A stretch of DNA of 64,000 nt. Origin: Pilasporangium apinafurcum (Eukaryota; Oomycota; Peronosporomycetes; Pythiales; Pythiaceae). The notes below the pieces were generated by a model, which was given only the letters and a program-made list of their open reading frames with translations, was not told the DNA's origin and made no database searches. The translations under genes were made by a program, and so were the position numbers. Positions 36,083 to 47,132 of the stretch are shown piece by piece. The DNA lies in the NCBI GenBank assembly GCA_001600495.1, contig BCKE01000070.1:146969-210968 (forward strand). Reading direction: 5' to 3'. How positions within the stretch are numbered: position 1 is the stretch's first letter; every line of letters starts with the position of its first letter.

Positions 36083-36649
36083 ATGGTTTCTATTGCTATC
36101 AAAGTCGAACGTGGCATCTGGTCGGCCGAGGAGCACGACAAGTTCTTGGAAGGACTGAGACACCACCCACATGGGCCCTGGAAGGCAATTGCACAGTATG
36201 TTGGCACGCGATCTGCCAGACAAGTACAGACCCACGCACAGAAGTATTATGAGAAAGTGGCAAGACGGTTAAGAGGACTACGCAAAGACCGGAAGAAGCT
36301 GGTACGTCCTGAGCATCGATTAGACGAAGATATGGTCAAGCTTTGCCACCTCGCCAAGACTGAAGGCTCAGAGCATGTGAGTTTGAAGAAAAAAGCACCG
36401 AGCAAAGTGAAACAAGAGCACAAGATGAAGACAAAGGAAACTCCAGACCAACATCGTACCTTTGTTGAAATGCTGCTGGGAGACCAAAGTGGGAATATTT
36501 CCGATAGTAGCTCGAATGCTGACAGTGACGATCTGAACTCTCATTCACCGCTATCAATCTTTGATGAAAATTGTCTCGACTATTTGCTGCAAGTCTTAGA
36601 CTCGAACGACTACTACAGCGACAGCAGTAGCAGTAGTTCACAGTGGTAG
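36083..36649 (+). CDS. SHAQKYF-type MYB protein, copy 11 (second subtype)
   Basis: First of four plus-strand MYB genes of a distinct subtype. Intronless, 188 residues from the ATG at 36083 (MVSIAIKVERG). The MYB repeat starts almost at the N-terminus (10-57): GIWSAEEHDKFLEGLRHHP, GPWKAIAQYVGTRSARQ, THAQKYYEK. Subtype marks are K in GPWKAI, Ala in TRSARQ and Tyr after HAQKY. VARRLRGLRKDRKKLVRP, EHRLDEDMVKLC (77-88), an acidic Ser-rich stretch (SDSSSNADSDDLNS) and CLDYLLQVLDSND (from about 164) follow. The acidic serines look like casein-kinase-2-type sites, which is an inference. Confidence 0.92.
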   Translation: MVSIAIKVERGIWSAEEHDKFLEGLRHHPHGPWKAIAQYVGTRSARQVQTHAQKYYEKVARRLRGLRKDRKKLVRPEHRLDEDMVKLCHLAKTEGSEHVSLKKKAPSKVKQEHKMKTKETPDQHRTFVEMLLGDQSGNISDSSSNADSDDLNSHSPLSIFDENCLDYLLQVLDSNDYYSDSSSSSSQW

Positions 36650-37846
36650 TTAGCGATTGAGAAGATAGAGCAACGACAGAAAGAGGATAGATAGACACAT
36701 ACATTAAATAATCCTGTAAATTAACTTATGAGTTTGACATTGTGCAGACATAAAGTTACTTATTGTAATAGCAATGCGGATGTGTACGATGCAGCATGCT
36801 GACGCCGCTTGTTTCCATGAACGCATCGTCAATAGTTGCTTCGGTCTGCAAGTTTTGGTAGTTTGCATGGACCTTACGGAACCCAGAAAGAAGTGGGAGT
36901 CAACACTGCGACATTACACGTATTCTGTACCCACTGTCTCAAGAAAAAGGCGCACTATGATAATGTTTCCGCCGAAAATACGTAGAATATTGTAGGAGAT
37001 GCTCTGCTGTTACATGGCCGTACGAAAACGTTCCATGAACCTATTGCCTCAGTTGGGAAGTCCCTCGACAGGCTGATTAATGCCATTCATTGTATGGCCT
37101 TTTCTTAGTATCTAAGTGGTATCGCCAACTTCGCATGGCGATGAACATGGGAACGTTACCCACCGTGCAAAGAGCGAAATCAGTACTTTACAAGAAAGCG
37201 TGACCCTGTTCGTACGGCAATGCACACAGTAAGTAGCTGAGATTCAAGTGAGAGTTGGAACATGTTTCACTGAATAGAAGGTAAGATAGCTTCGTACGGC
37301 GATGCACACTGCAAAGAAGATGGCGATGGATGTCGTGAGGTACGTGCGTTTCTTTCACCCAATATTTCCCTTCATTGTCTTGTACTGTTAGACAGTGGGT
37401 CGCTTTCAAATGTTTTCGATCAGTTTAAAGGATTTCATTTTGGAGCAGTACCAGCAGAATCATGAATACTTATCTGGAGTGTGTTTGTCGTTAAGTGATC
37501 GAGCGGAATGAGGGATAGTTTTGTGTTCCACTCCTGCTGGCTTGATAACTCAGATCGTAAATGTACATTCGTTTGTTCCTTCTCATTTGGCTCTCGCTAT
37601 TGCGTTTGCAACTCAACACCCACATTGCATAAAAAGTGGGCCTATCCCATCCCTCGACCTTCTGCTTCTTTGTTCCACCATCAAACGTTCTCAGAGGTGA
37701 TTTGCGTATGTCACCAGCACCACAGGTTGAACGTGAGACTTACTCACCGCAGTAAAGAAAATGACATGTAAACCCTGCCTTCATTCTCAAATTAACCTAT
37801 TTCACAAGACAAAGAACACCAAGAACAACTTCCTCAAAAATAAAGT
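36650..37846. other. Intergenic, MYB copies 11-12
   Basis: About 1.2 kb between two plus-strand MYB genes. Apart from the putative initiator at 37781 I see no feature. Confidence 0.55.
37781..37795 (+). promoter_or_regulatory. Possible oomycete initiator upstream of MYB copy 12
   Basis: TCATTCTCAAATTAA, about 55 bases before the ATG at 37847, resembles the oomycete Inr/FPR consensus with one base missing between its halves. The same spacing is seen at copy 11. Confidence 0.3.
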
Positions 37847-38446
37847 ATGACCATCTCAACGACTAAAACTGGACGCGGTATGTGGTCGGTAGATGAACAC
37901 GATCGATTCCTTCGCGCACAGAGAATGTACCCCCAAGGGCCATGGAAGGCCATCGCCGAGTATGTGAGCACCCGCACGGCCAGACAAGTGCAAACCCATG
38001 CACAAAAGTACTACGAGAAAGTGGCGAGGCGATTGCGTGGCCTGCAAAAGACTCGAAAGAAACTAGTGCGACAAGAGCACCGTCTGGATGAAGAGATGGC
38101 CAAACTCTGTCGAGTGGCAGATACGAACGAAGAATTGAATCGATTCCAAGAGGTCTCACATCCGATGATTTGGCGGAGGCGGACAATACATGACGCCATC
38201 ACGACAACAAACAGCTCCTTCCCACTCGCAGCCTTCAACTCCTGTTCTAGAATCGACGATGATACTGTCTCAGAGGCAGGCTCTCGGACCGAGAGTGAAG
38301 CCACCGATTGCTCTATCGATACGATCGATCTGGAGGATAGCTGTTTGGATTATTTACTACAAATGTTGGATTCGAACGATAGTGAGAACAACATCAATTG
38401 CCTCAATCGGAGCAGCGACGACTGGTTTTTTTCTTTGACACTTTGA
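37847..38446 (+). CDS. SHAQKYF-type MYB protein, copy 12 (second subtype)
   Basis: Intronless, 199 residues. The MYB repeat is at 10-56 (GMWSVDEHDRFLRAQRMYP, GPWKAIAEYVSTRTARQ, THAQKYYEK). Two family positions are changed: Ser replaces the Gly of the GTRS turn, and Gln-Arg replaces the usual LK/LR after the first helix. VARRLRGLQKTRKKLVRQ and EHRLDEEMAKLC (77-88) follow. A Ser/Glu stretch (SEAGSRTESEATDCSID) precedes CLDYLLQMLDSND (from about 166). A 20-residue extension ends in WFFSLTL. The start at 37847 places MTISTTKTGRG in line with the short N-termini of copies 13 and 14. Confidence 0.92.
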   Translation: MTISTTKTGRGMWSVDEHDRFLRAQRMYPQGPWKAIAEYVSTRTARQVQTHAQKYYEKVARRLRGLQKTRKKLVRQEHRLDEEMAKLCRVADTNEELNRFQEVSHPMIWRRRTIHDAITTTNSSFPLAAFNSCSRIDDDTVSEAGSRTESEATDCSIDTIDLEDSCLDYLLQMLDSNDSENNINCLNRSSDDWFFSLTL

Positions 38447-39391
38447 CAAACACATAGCGCTAGGTGACGATTTCGAACGATAGAGCTAGACATACGCATT
38501 TCTTAAACGATTACATCGTATAAACCCATTTGATTGTATCAATATTTTGAACAACGAGTCTTTGACGGGCATCTTCAACGTTTATCAAATTTTTTATATC
38601 TGGGAAATTTATCCAATAAGCTTGTAGTTAAGATCACTCATGTTGTCAAGGAGATGCGTCTTGCTCTGAGGGTTCTTCTTTTGCTTTTTTTTTCTCTCCT
38701 TCTCGTCTAATGGGTGCACATCTTGACCTTTTGGGTGAAAGAAAATCTTGTAGGTATTTATCATCCAAGTTGTGCATTCGTCTACTGAGACTGTGGATGG
38801 TTATAGACAGAATATATCTCTGTCTTCCTAGACAAGTGTATGTGTTGATGTTTCTCATCGTCATTCGTAAAGCCAAGTCGCACATCCCGCATAATCCAGT
38901 TAATCGCAACTAGTATCACATCAAGCGCAAAAATCCACGGCGATAGCAACGATGTTAGGCAAAAAGCATTTGATTAGCTCAATCCATTCCATGAGTGGGA
39001 TCGCCAAATTGTTATACCTATTTTGTGTATCCATTCAAACAGCAAAAACCTCCACAACCGCATTCTTTTCTCCCCCAAGATTTTATGCTGGTTGTCATGG
39101 ATTTACGTGATGTGGATGGTGGGTGTGACACAAGGTCGATACTCGTGCATGTCTTAGGTGGCATCGCCGCACTATGGATACTAGATAATCCATTTTAGTA
39201 CATCTCTATGAATGCATGACATAACCGCCGCAATAGATTCAATCTTGAAGAGATCTTTTTCTCCGAGTATTGTGGATAGATCAAGCTCGTGCGAAAAAAT
39301 GGTGTGGTAAATGCATTATGAAATTTACCACAAGTCTGTAAAACAGACAGCTGCACTACCCCCATACCGCCGTCTTCTCGGTATATGTAAA
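38447..39391. other. Intergenic, MYB copies 12-13
   Basis: About 0.9 kb with only short chance frames; nothing recognised. Confidence 0.55.
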
Positions 39392-39967
39392 ATGGCCTCA
39401 ACGGCAGACAACGTCGAGCGAGGTATCTGGTCCATAGAAGAGCATGATAAGTTTCTCGAGGCGCTCAAGCAGTACCCCCAGGGACCATGGAAGGCCATCG
39501 CGCAGCATATTGGCACGCGCTCGGCACGTCAGGTGCAAACACACGCGCAAAAATATTACGAAAAAGTGGCAAGACGTCTGAGGGGATTGCGAAAATCTCG
39601 GAAGAATCTGGTCCGACCAGAGCATCGTCTCGATGATAATATGGTAGATCTTTGTCATCAAGCTGTCGATGACTCAGATCGACTTCATGGGTTTGTGGAT
39701 CCAATCGAGATCAAGCGGTTAGTTCGCACGTCGACTCGGATGGATCACCAGCAGAACAATGATCGCGACCATCAAGACCAAGGAAGAGTCTACATTGAGT
39801 CGCCCATAGATAGTGGTAACATCTCCGATACCGAATCCAAAGCCGACAGCGACGATGGCAGTGAAGGAATTGATCTCTCTAGCATCGACCAAGAGTGCTT
39901 GGATTACTTACTGCAAATCCTAGAGTCGAGTGATTGTAACAGTGATAGCGGACGGTCGTCGTGCTAA
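39392..39967 (+). CDS. SHAQKYF-type MYB protein, copy 13 (second subtype)
   Basis: Intronless, 191 residues from the ATG at 39392 (MASTADNVERG); an earlier in-frame ATG exists at 39311. The MYB repeat is at 10-57 (GIWSIEEHDKFLEALKQYP, GPWKAIAQHIGTRSARQ, THAQKYYEK). VARRLRGLRKSRKNLVRP and EHRLDDNMVDLC (77-88) follow. NISDTESKADSDDGSEG matches the acidic Ser stretch of copy 11 (NISDSSSNADSDD), so copies 11 and 13 are probably the closest pair. The C-terminal motif is CLDYLLQILESSD, followed by a short Ser-rich end. Confidence 0.92.
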   Translation: MASTADNVERGIWSIEEHDKFLEALKQYPQGPWKAIAQHIGTRSARQVQTHAQKYYEKVARRLRGLRKSRKNLVRPEHRLDDNMVDLCHQAVDDSDRLHGFVDPIEIKRLVRTSTRMDHQQNNDRDHQDQGRVYIESPIDSGNISDTESKADSDDGSEGIDLSSIDQECLDYLLQILESSDCNSDSGRSSC

Positions 39968-41850
39968 GCAAGTTACAAGAGAGAAGCGTGCATACTAGGT
40001 GAGATAGAGAGTTAGAGGAAATAAAAATTAGCTTACAGGACACAGTCCACTTCAAGAAATACACAAGGAAGAACGCATAAAGATTTGAAAACTGGTAGTT
40101 CAGTTTGTGTCGCTACGTAACGTCGGCTTGAAATTCTCTCAAAAAACCGTGTACCATTACCGTGTTCCATTTAGACAGATGATCAAGTTTTGCGAGCTCA
40201 AATCAACAAAAACTCCAAGGCTGTTCATTTAATGATAAACACATGGAATTTGTCTTAGTTCCAAGTGGCTTAAGTTTTCCCAAGTAATGTAAACAGGAGA
40301 GTGACGTGTTCACGGTCATCATTTAGAATGCGGGAAAGACGATGCATTTGGGGACGCAATCGCTTCCTCGCAAAGTTCTAACCATGAAGAAATTGTGGCT
40401 CACAAGCAGCTCATCCACGTTTGTATCCTGGAAATGATATCAGTAAACAGCGTGTCCCACTGGATATTTTGGTGTGGAGAAGTCTGCAATCTGTTCCATA
40501 AACGAGCTTTTGCTTGCGTACTCTTTTTTGTCCTATCAGTCGAAGAAAGTATCGATGATCACCCTCCTTCACCTTCTGGAATTATCGAAGCTCACTTTGG
40601 AGCTGCTTGCTTGCAAAGCGATCACAACATCATGAAGATCTGAGAGCCACACAACACGCTATGTTTAGTCTACTGCATTACCACCTGTCTTTCCCGACGA
40701 GCAAAGCATAGGCGCGAAAGCTTATAAGCATATGTTTACGATCAGTGTAATATTGTTGATGGGCTTGGAGAGCCATCCGTCTCCAGAGGCTTTATGAAAA
40801 TAAATCCGGAATCAGTCACGGAATGGGCTTTTGAAGGTGAGAATTTTGTTGCCACACGTATTGTTTAGATACTCGAAGACCACTATTGTATCATACAATA
40901 TTTGTAAACTCGGAGAGTGTGTGCATTTTCCAGAACTAGATCTACGCTCTTTATTAATGGAGATAGCAAGAGAAGGTAGTCGTTTTAACCAACCGAAGGA
41001 ATAGGAAAAAACAGAGTATATTGGCGAGAATGAACATGCTGGTTCTACCTTGAGCCAGGTCTTCGTTTGTTGCAAGTGCATCAACAAAACAAAACCCTAT
41101 GATGGCAAATCGGTTGCAAATCTAACGTCTATGTGCTCAGAAAGCAATGTTTATCAAGCGAAGATGATGGAAAGTGTGCGTAAGAAAGTAAACATGTGCA
41201 ATATCTTTTGCTGGAAAGACCTGCACCTCCATCGTCATCAAGACCGTATTAATATTATTTTCGTATTTATAAACATTATTTTGAGATCTTTTTTTTCTGC
41301 TGGTTGGAGAAAATAGGATAAAGTATATCAGTAGCAGCTAAGCATAAACCTATTAGTGCTTAGAAATAAATGCTATATTTTAGAACACCTAATGTGTTCT
41401 TCAACAATCCTCAGGTTGTGGCCCCGGCTTTCTAATCAAATCCTTGCGCTGTGCCTCATATCGCACAAAGTGTTTATGGCTGCGCACATTGTTTATTCTC
41501 TCTCTTTCTCGTTGTCTCTCAAAAAGCGTAGCGACGCGGTAGTATTGAATTCCCAATCATTTTGTTCACTCATATGGTTCATTCATACACGGCGCATCCT
41601 CCCATTCATTCATAAACCTTCTCATACCTTCCGCACAAAGACAAGGCAGTACGCCACATTTCATGTGTTCCAATTTCCGTCTGATTTTCACTAAAGATTA
41701 GCACATAGCAACCCAACAACACATCTTGACCGAGCCAGTCACGTTGTCAACAACACCACACCAACCCAACCTCAACCAACAACATCAGTAACGACAACGT
41801 TGAGTTGCCACTTTTTGTTTCTCTGTGGATCATAAGTAATCACCACACAC
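39968..41850. other. Intergenic, MYB copies 13-14
   Basis: About 1.9 kb with no recognisable gene; short frames only. Confidence 0.55.
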
Positions 41851-42489
41851 ATGACCAAGCAGACCATCATACGAGGCGTCTGGTCGCAAGAAGAGCATGA
41901 TAAGTTCCTGGAAGGTTTGCAGCTGTACCCCCAAGGGCCATGGAAGTCTGTCGCGAGCCATGTTGGCACTCGCTCTGTGCGGCAGGTGCAAACACATGCA
42001 CAGAAATATCACGAGAAAGTTGCGAGACGCCTACGCGGTCTGCGGAAAGACCGAAAGAAAGCGACAAGGAAGGAGCACCGTATCGACGACGAAATGGTTG
42101 AGATCTGTAAGGAGCTGGAACAAGGTCGATTAACAGCAACAACTGTACCTGGTCAACGAGTTTTGTCTCCAACTGTCTCACTCCAGCTCAAGGGCTCGAT
42201 TGGTGAAGCAAATATGCTATTTATGGGGACGACAAGTCCATCGGAAGCCTCAGACAGTGACAGTGAGCACGAAGAAACTGAGATGGACACCTTGAGTCCT
42301 CAACACCAAAATGCCACCAAGACGGACTTACCGCCGTTCAGCTTTTGTTTGGATTATTTGATTGATGTATTTAGCAACAACTGTTGCAACCATAATAGTA
42401 GTAGTAGTAGCAAGCATGACCAGTACTCAGGAACTGGCGGATTTCGTGGTAGTGATTTCCAGGATGGACACTTGATCGTTAATATCTAA
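41851..42489 (+). CDS. SHAQKYF-type MYB protein, copy 14 (second subtype, intermediate)
   Basis: Intronless, 212 residues. The MYB repeat is at 9-56 (GVWSQEEHDKFLEGLQLYP, GPWKSVASHVGTRSVRQ, THAQKYHEK), with His after HAQKY rather than Gln or Tyr. VARRLRGLRKDRKKATRK and EHRIDDEMVEIC (75-86) follow. An acidic Ser stretch (SEASDSDSEHEETEMD) precedes FCLDYLIDVFSNN (from about 165). A Ser-rich tail encoded by an (AGT)n run follows. The Ile in EHRID and the VRQ helix are shared with the third block, so this copy bridges the two subtypes. Confidence 0.92.
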   Translation: MTKQTIIRGVWSQEEHDKFLEGLQLYPQGPWKSVASHVGTRSVRQVQTHAQKYHEKVARRLRGLRKDRKKATRKEHRIDDEMVEICKELEQGRLTATTVPGQRVLSPTVSLQLKGSIGEANMLFMGTTSPSEASDSDSEHEETEMDTLSPQHQNATKTDLPPFSFCLDYLIDVFSNNCCNHNSSSSSKHDQYSGTGGFRGSDFQDGHLIVNI

Positions 42490-42629
42490 TGTACTTACTA
42501 GTGACGTTTTTTATCCATATTTCAACGCAAACGACACAGAAAACTAGAAATGAATTACGATGGTCATAGTAAAAGAACATAGACCTCATTCGATTTAACA
42601 CCTATTCAAAAGATCAACGCTCCTATCGC

Positions 42630-45479
42630 TTAACTTTTTACTGCCATCCACACTGTGATAATCATAGCCACAAACCAAGTGTTAATGGCAGCTGCATTTC
42701 CATTGAATGCATCGTTACTGGTTGTGTCTCCAGTAGAGCTACTCGTATTCGAGGTTGCAACTCCGCCATTAAAGGCGTTTTGATCTTCCTCCGAGATTGA
42801 AGGGATTTGGCTAAGATCCACTTCTAGCTGCGCTGTCGCATCTGCTCCACTCGCGTAGAGGACTGTCAGGAGTGCCACATTTTCAATAGCAAGCTGCGGA
42901 GCTCCTGTAGCAAACCCATCCGGACAACTGGATCCTTGCACCACGACCTGCCACAATGAGCGATCACTGGAGCTCACACACGCCACGTATCCAATCGTTG
43001 ATTCGTCAGTGACACCATACCACTTCCCATCCGCTGCTGAGAGCTGAACAGCAACGGAGCCATCCAGCGGTTCATTTTTCGCCCATGTCCAGACCATCGC
43101 GGCCATGGTGGCGCCATCCAATCCATCTGGAGCTAAAATGTTGACGCCTGCGTTGACGAAGACAGGCAACGTAGATACGTTTACATGGTCGGGTTGCGTT
43201 ACCGTATCGACGTCACCTGTGTCTCCACCAAGCTCACCTTCCGACATCGAAGCATAATGCAATTCGCTCGAGTATGCGCGTACGATTGTGCCAGCATTCA
43301 TTGTTTCGCCCCAAAACGTTCCTGAGCTATCAGTAACTGTGCCACCGGGCACATCATCAAAGCCATTACAGAGATCGCGCATGTTAAACATCCAATCGTT
43401 CGCCTCGGGTGTGGCCACGAGGATGATCCGTTTCCCCTTTGCAATCAAATCCGATAGCGTGAATGCGTCCCATGCCCCGCCATCAGCCTTAAAATTCGCA
43501 GGAGTGTAGGCCAAGTCCCCAAATGCGGCTTCGTACAGCGCCAACAGAGTTTCTGTTTTCGAAAACGACGAGATTTCGTCACCAATTTCAGTGTATAGGA
43601 CGATTAAATCATTCGGGTTGTCGTTCAACCAGGTCGCAATCTCAGTTACTGTCTCGTTGTGCAACCGCTGAAGCTCGGCACGAATTCCACTGAGTGATGG
43701 GAGACACCCGAGCAACGAAGCTTGCCATTCAATAACAACATTGTTAGCATTGTCTCCACCAGATAGAATGGTTTTCAGTTCTGCTATGAGACTCGCGCTG
43801 GCTTCATCGATAATTGAGAAATCAATATTTGAGCAATGACCACTGATGAGCGACCCACCAAAATAGTGCGCATCTACCTCAATGAACCGCGCGCCAATAT
43901 TCAATTGGTCTGTAATGGTCAAGAACTAAATACGTCACAGAAAACTAAATTGTCAGCGAAACAGTATCCAACCAAGTATGATTAAGAAATGGTTCATTAC
44001 CTGATTGTTGGTGCGCATGTACGAATTGGAATTACTGGCATTCAGCACGCTATTAAACAGTTGATCACGATTACCGTATCCTCTCGCCAGAGTTGTCGCG
44101 CTGTTGTGCGTGCCTGGCAGTTGGGTATAGCAGAGCGATTTGGCGTACGACAAGTTTCGCTGATAGGTGATTGCACGTGCCACCCACGGCTCAATAACCA
44201 CCGTCCCTTCCTCACATACGGAAGTGCAGACATCGTCGGTGTCGCAAATGTCGACGAGGGTGCAGGTTACATTCTCAGGTTTCATGGTCTTGGCACTTAC
44301 TGCTTTACTCGACGCACCAAGCGATCCACTAGAGGTAGGTAACAAGAATTCTGGGTCCGAACACGTCTTTAAAAACGAACAGTCATTCACATCATCATAA
44401 AATGCAGTGAATTGCTCGGAAGTCGCCAACTTTTGCTTTGAAGTCACCAGATTGAGCAGTTCGGGGATAGAATTGCCGAAGAGATGTGTGAACACATTGT
44501 CCAGACTTTCCATTAGTGCTGACAGTCCTGCGGCACAACAAGAGTACGCAAAATAAGGAATAGACGTATCGGGTGTGACTCGGTTGGAGATTGAGGTTGT
44601 TTCCAGGGCGGTACAGACATCGGAGGCCACATACAATGGCAACCCAGCGTTGATGAGCATTGGCGTTAGTAGTGATGTTGCATCAGAGGAAACTACCTCA
44701 GCCAAGTACCCAAAAAGTGACTGACCACAGAGCGTATCTTTATCTGCTGTCGTACACATCGTACGATGGAGACCATTGACGATATCAAACACGGTTTGTT
44801 CCAAAGATTTGCCGGTTGGAACAATCAACTTTGCTAGTTCGATGTAGGAATTGAGCGTCGCACAGCACTTCGTGCCTTTCTCGATCATCGCAATCAGTGC
44901 CGGAACGAGCGCCCCGACACACGGCCCGCCTTGCGTGTTCATGACATTGCAGAACCCTGAGACAGTGGCACTATCTGAGCTCCATGATGACAATGACGAC
45001 GCCAAGTCAGTGGTGGTAGAAGTGGTAGTACTGGAGCTGGTGGTATCTGCTAAACCCGCGAGTAGGGCGTTTAGAATGGTCGTGAATGCAACCACATCTT
45101 CATCAGTTGAGTCAGTACTGAATAATGTACTTAGGGACGACAACGGACACGCCGAGTCGCTTCCAGTCACAACACTTACGAGATCTGCGATATTCTCGGC
45201 CACGCACGCTTGTAATCCACCCACCGTTGGGATGGCAGTGAGATATGAAGCAAAGGCACTGTTAGCAACCAAATCTTCACACGACGTCGATTCTTGTAAG
45301 ACTCGCTCGTGATGCGATTGGTGGTCGAATGAGCGGAATGGCACGCTGTTGTTGGTTGAGTTGCTTGTAAGAACCACCAACCCACAGAGTGTCAGTGCAA
45401 CCGCGAGTAGCACGAGTGTCTGTCCAGCGCTGAGCTTGCGTTTAGAAGAGTGTGGAGACACCGGCTGAGGATCTGCCAT
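42630..45479 (-). CDS. Membrane-anchored PI-PLC X-domain protein
   Basis: Two exons, 45479-44001 and 43925-42630, joined across a 75-nt intron (GTAATG donor, TTTAG acceptor), giving about 924 residues. A short cytosolic N-terminus is followed by a signal anchor at 21-38 (TLVLLAVALTLCGLVVLT). A Cys-rich ectodomain of about 400 residues follows. The PI-PLC X-like domain has LPGTHNSATTLARGYG just before the junction and QLNIGARFIEVDAHYF and SGHCSN just after, giving the two histidines expected of the catalytic pair. The C-terminus is hydrophobic (WFVAMIITVWMAV), like a GPI-attachment signal or a second membrane segment. Enzymatic activity is inferred; many secreted family members are uncharacterised. 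An ATG at 45515 is an alternative start. Confidence 0.88.
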
Positions 45480-45829
45480 CGACTTTACCAATCCAGCACA
45501 AGCGAAATTCTTCAATGGCCGTTCTCGACCTACTTCCTTCAGAAGAAAAGTATGTGGATAGGCGAGATAGGAAGTGTACGTTTCAAGAAAGGAGTCAGAT
45601 CGTTCCGGTTGGTCGAAAGATATTTCTTATAAAAGGGTTATTAATTTTCAAAGGTGACCATACTGGGAGCTCCGACTGTCATAGCAAATCCCAACACCAA
45701 GTATTATAAATTTTCAGATGAACGATTTGATTAAAAGACAACACCAAATGACGATACTTTCCGTCCATATTTCTCAAATCAGGTTGAATGGAGATGTGGG
45801 ACACAAAACACCTCGAAAGATGAAGGGAC

Positions 45830-46078
45830 TCATTTCAAAAGATCGCACAAGATACTAAAGTACGAGTGACTCGGGGAGGAGCTGTTTTTCTTTCGGTTCG
45901 ACTTGTCTCGACTCGAAGAACTACTCTTTGTTCGATACTCTTCCTCACACTCGATCATCCTTCCTCCACTCCTTTCTATCTTGTAATCGACCACCATCTT
46001 GAAAGTGAAACTGTATCCAACGAAGGAACAGAAGCAACTTCTCAACAAGATGTCTGATATCCATCAAACAAATCTATA
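45830..46078. pseudogene. Nested Fanzor family A fragments in opposite orientations
   Basis: The plus strand of 45990-46078 reads ILKVKLYPTKEQKQLLNKM, the Fanzor N-terminus, nearly identical to 30148-30207. The minus strand of 45830-45960 reads TKSSSSSRDKSNRKKNSSSP followed by SHSYFS. It parallels the zinc-ribbon end of the 26.4 kb relic (PTKSDRKKKENGSF, SLSHLYF), and its DNA matches that relic's plus strand near 26510-26610. An inverted C-terminal piece of one copy therefore abuts the N-terminus of another. Confidence 0.6.
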
Positions 46079-46170
46079 ACAAGATTATCGAATTGTCAAA
46101 TTGTCGAGAGATGACTGCTACACATTATCTCTACAAGACCCGGATGCGAAATATCACCTGAATGTTCTAA

Positions 46171-46915
46171 AAGATGTCATGGATTCAACAGAGATTTCAT
46201 CAAAGCTCGATTCAAATCTTGTAAGGACAAAAGAGAGAACACATCATTTTCATGGTTGAGACTCAAATCAAGAAAAGATAATACGACTTCAGATGAAATC
46301 CAATCTCGATCGCTAAAGTCTGATGAAGATCAACTTTGATTCTTTCCATGATATGTTGGTTTCTTCAAGAATGAAGGTATTAAGATCAAAGAGTAACTTT
46401 CGACATTCAAGTATGCAGCTTGTTTACAATGAAATCGAGAAGATCGCTACTATGTCTGTATTTCTCGAGTAAAAGAAATCTACCAGACAGACTCCATTCG
46501 AATGTACAGAATCGATCCCAGAGTCTATAGTCTTATAGCTTTGTATGGGTATCATGACATGATGCTAAGCGTAGATGATGTCAAGAATGCAATGTTTAGT
46601 CGCTGTCTGTTGGTGGATCTTCTATTTTTCGAGACTTGAGAGATGACATGGAAACAAAAAAGGATTTCAAGCAAGTTGTCAAGAGCAATGTTGGTGTGAT
46701 CACATTACAAGTTCAAGATGGTAGTGAAGTGGAAGATGGAAAGGAGTAGAGAAAGCGTATACAGCAAAGATTTGTTCTCAGTGTGGGAGAGTCAACCACA
46801 CGATGAAGCGCCAAAAAGTCTTGGAGTATTCTCACTGCAAGCTTGTTCTTGATAGAGATGTCAACACATATGATTTCTTGAAGTGGAAACGAAATTATTT
46901 TCTTAGTTGTTAAAC
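46171..46915 (+). pseudogene. Fanzor family A relic, longest copy
   Basis: One frame runs from 46171 to about 46700 with in-frame stops at 46337 (TGA), 46349 (TGA), 46394 (TAA), 46430 (TGA) and 46637 (TGA). Readable pieces include FIKARFKSCKDKRENTSFSW, RLKSRKDN, NREDRYYVCISR and then RMYRIDPRVYSLIALYG (RuvC-I, from 46499). SVDDVKNAMFSRCLL and KQKRISSKLSRAM match the 26.4 kb relic. After a frameshift, 46761-46915 reads KICSQCGRVNHTM, then HCKLVLDRDVNTYDFLKW: a CxxC zinc-ribbon half, one further Cys and an intact RuvC-III DRDVN. It is inactive but gives the best domain order of the family. Confidence 0.75.
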
Positions 46916-47132
46916 CACTCATTAAATACAGTTATTTTTATTAATGACACGTTTAAACAATGGTTTTAACTACATCATTTTGTTCCGTTTGTGTGTTTTT
47001 TCTTCTCTGGAATTTTTCATCAACCCCACACGGCAGAAACATGCACATGACGCCTTTGGCGCTCAGGTACAAGCTCTTCTTTTTACGTGCATACATCGAC
47101 ATTTGTGTTTAATGAAGTATATCCATGTGGTA

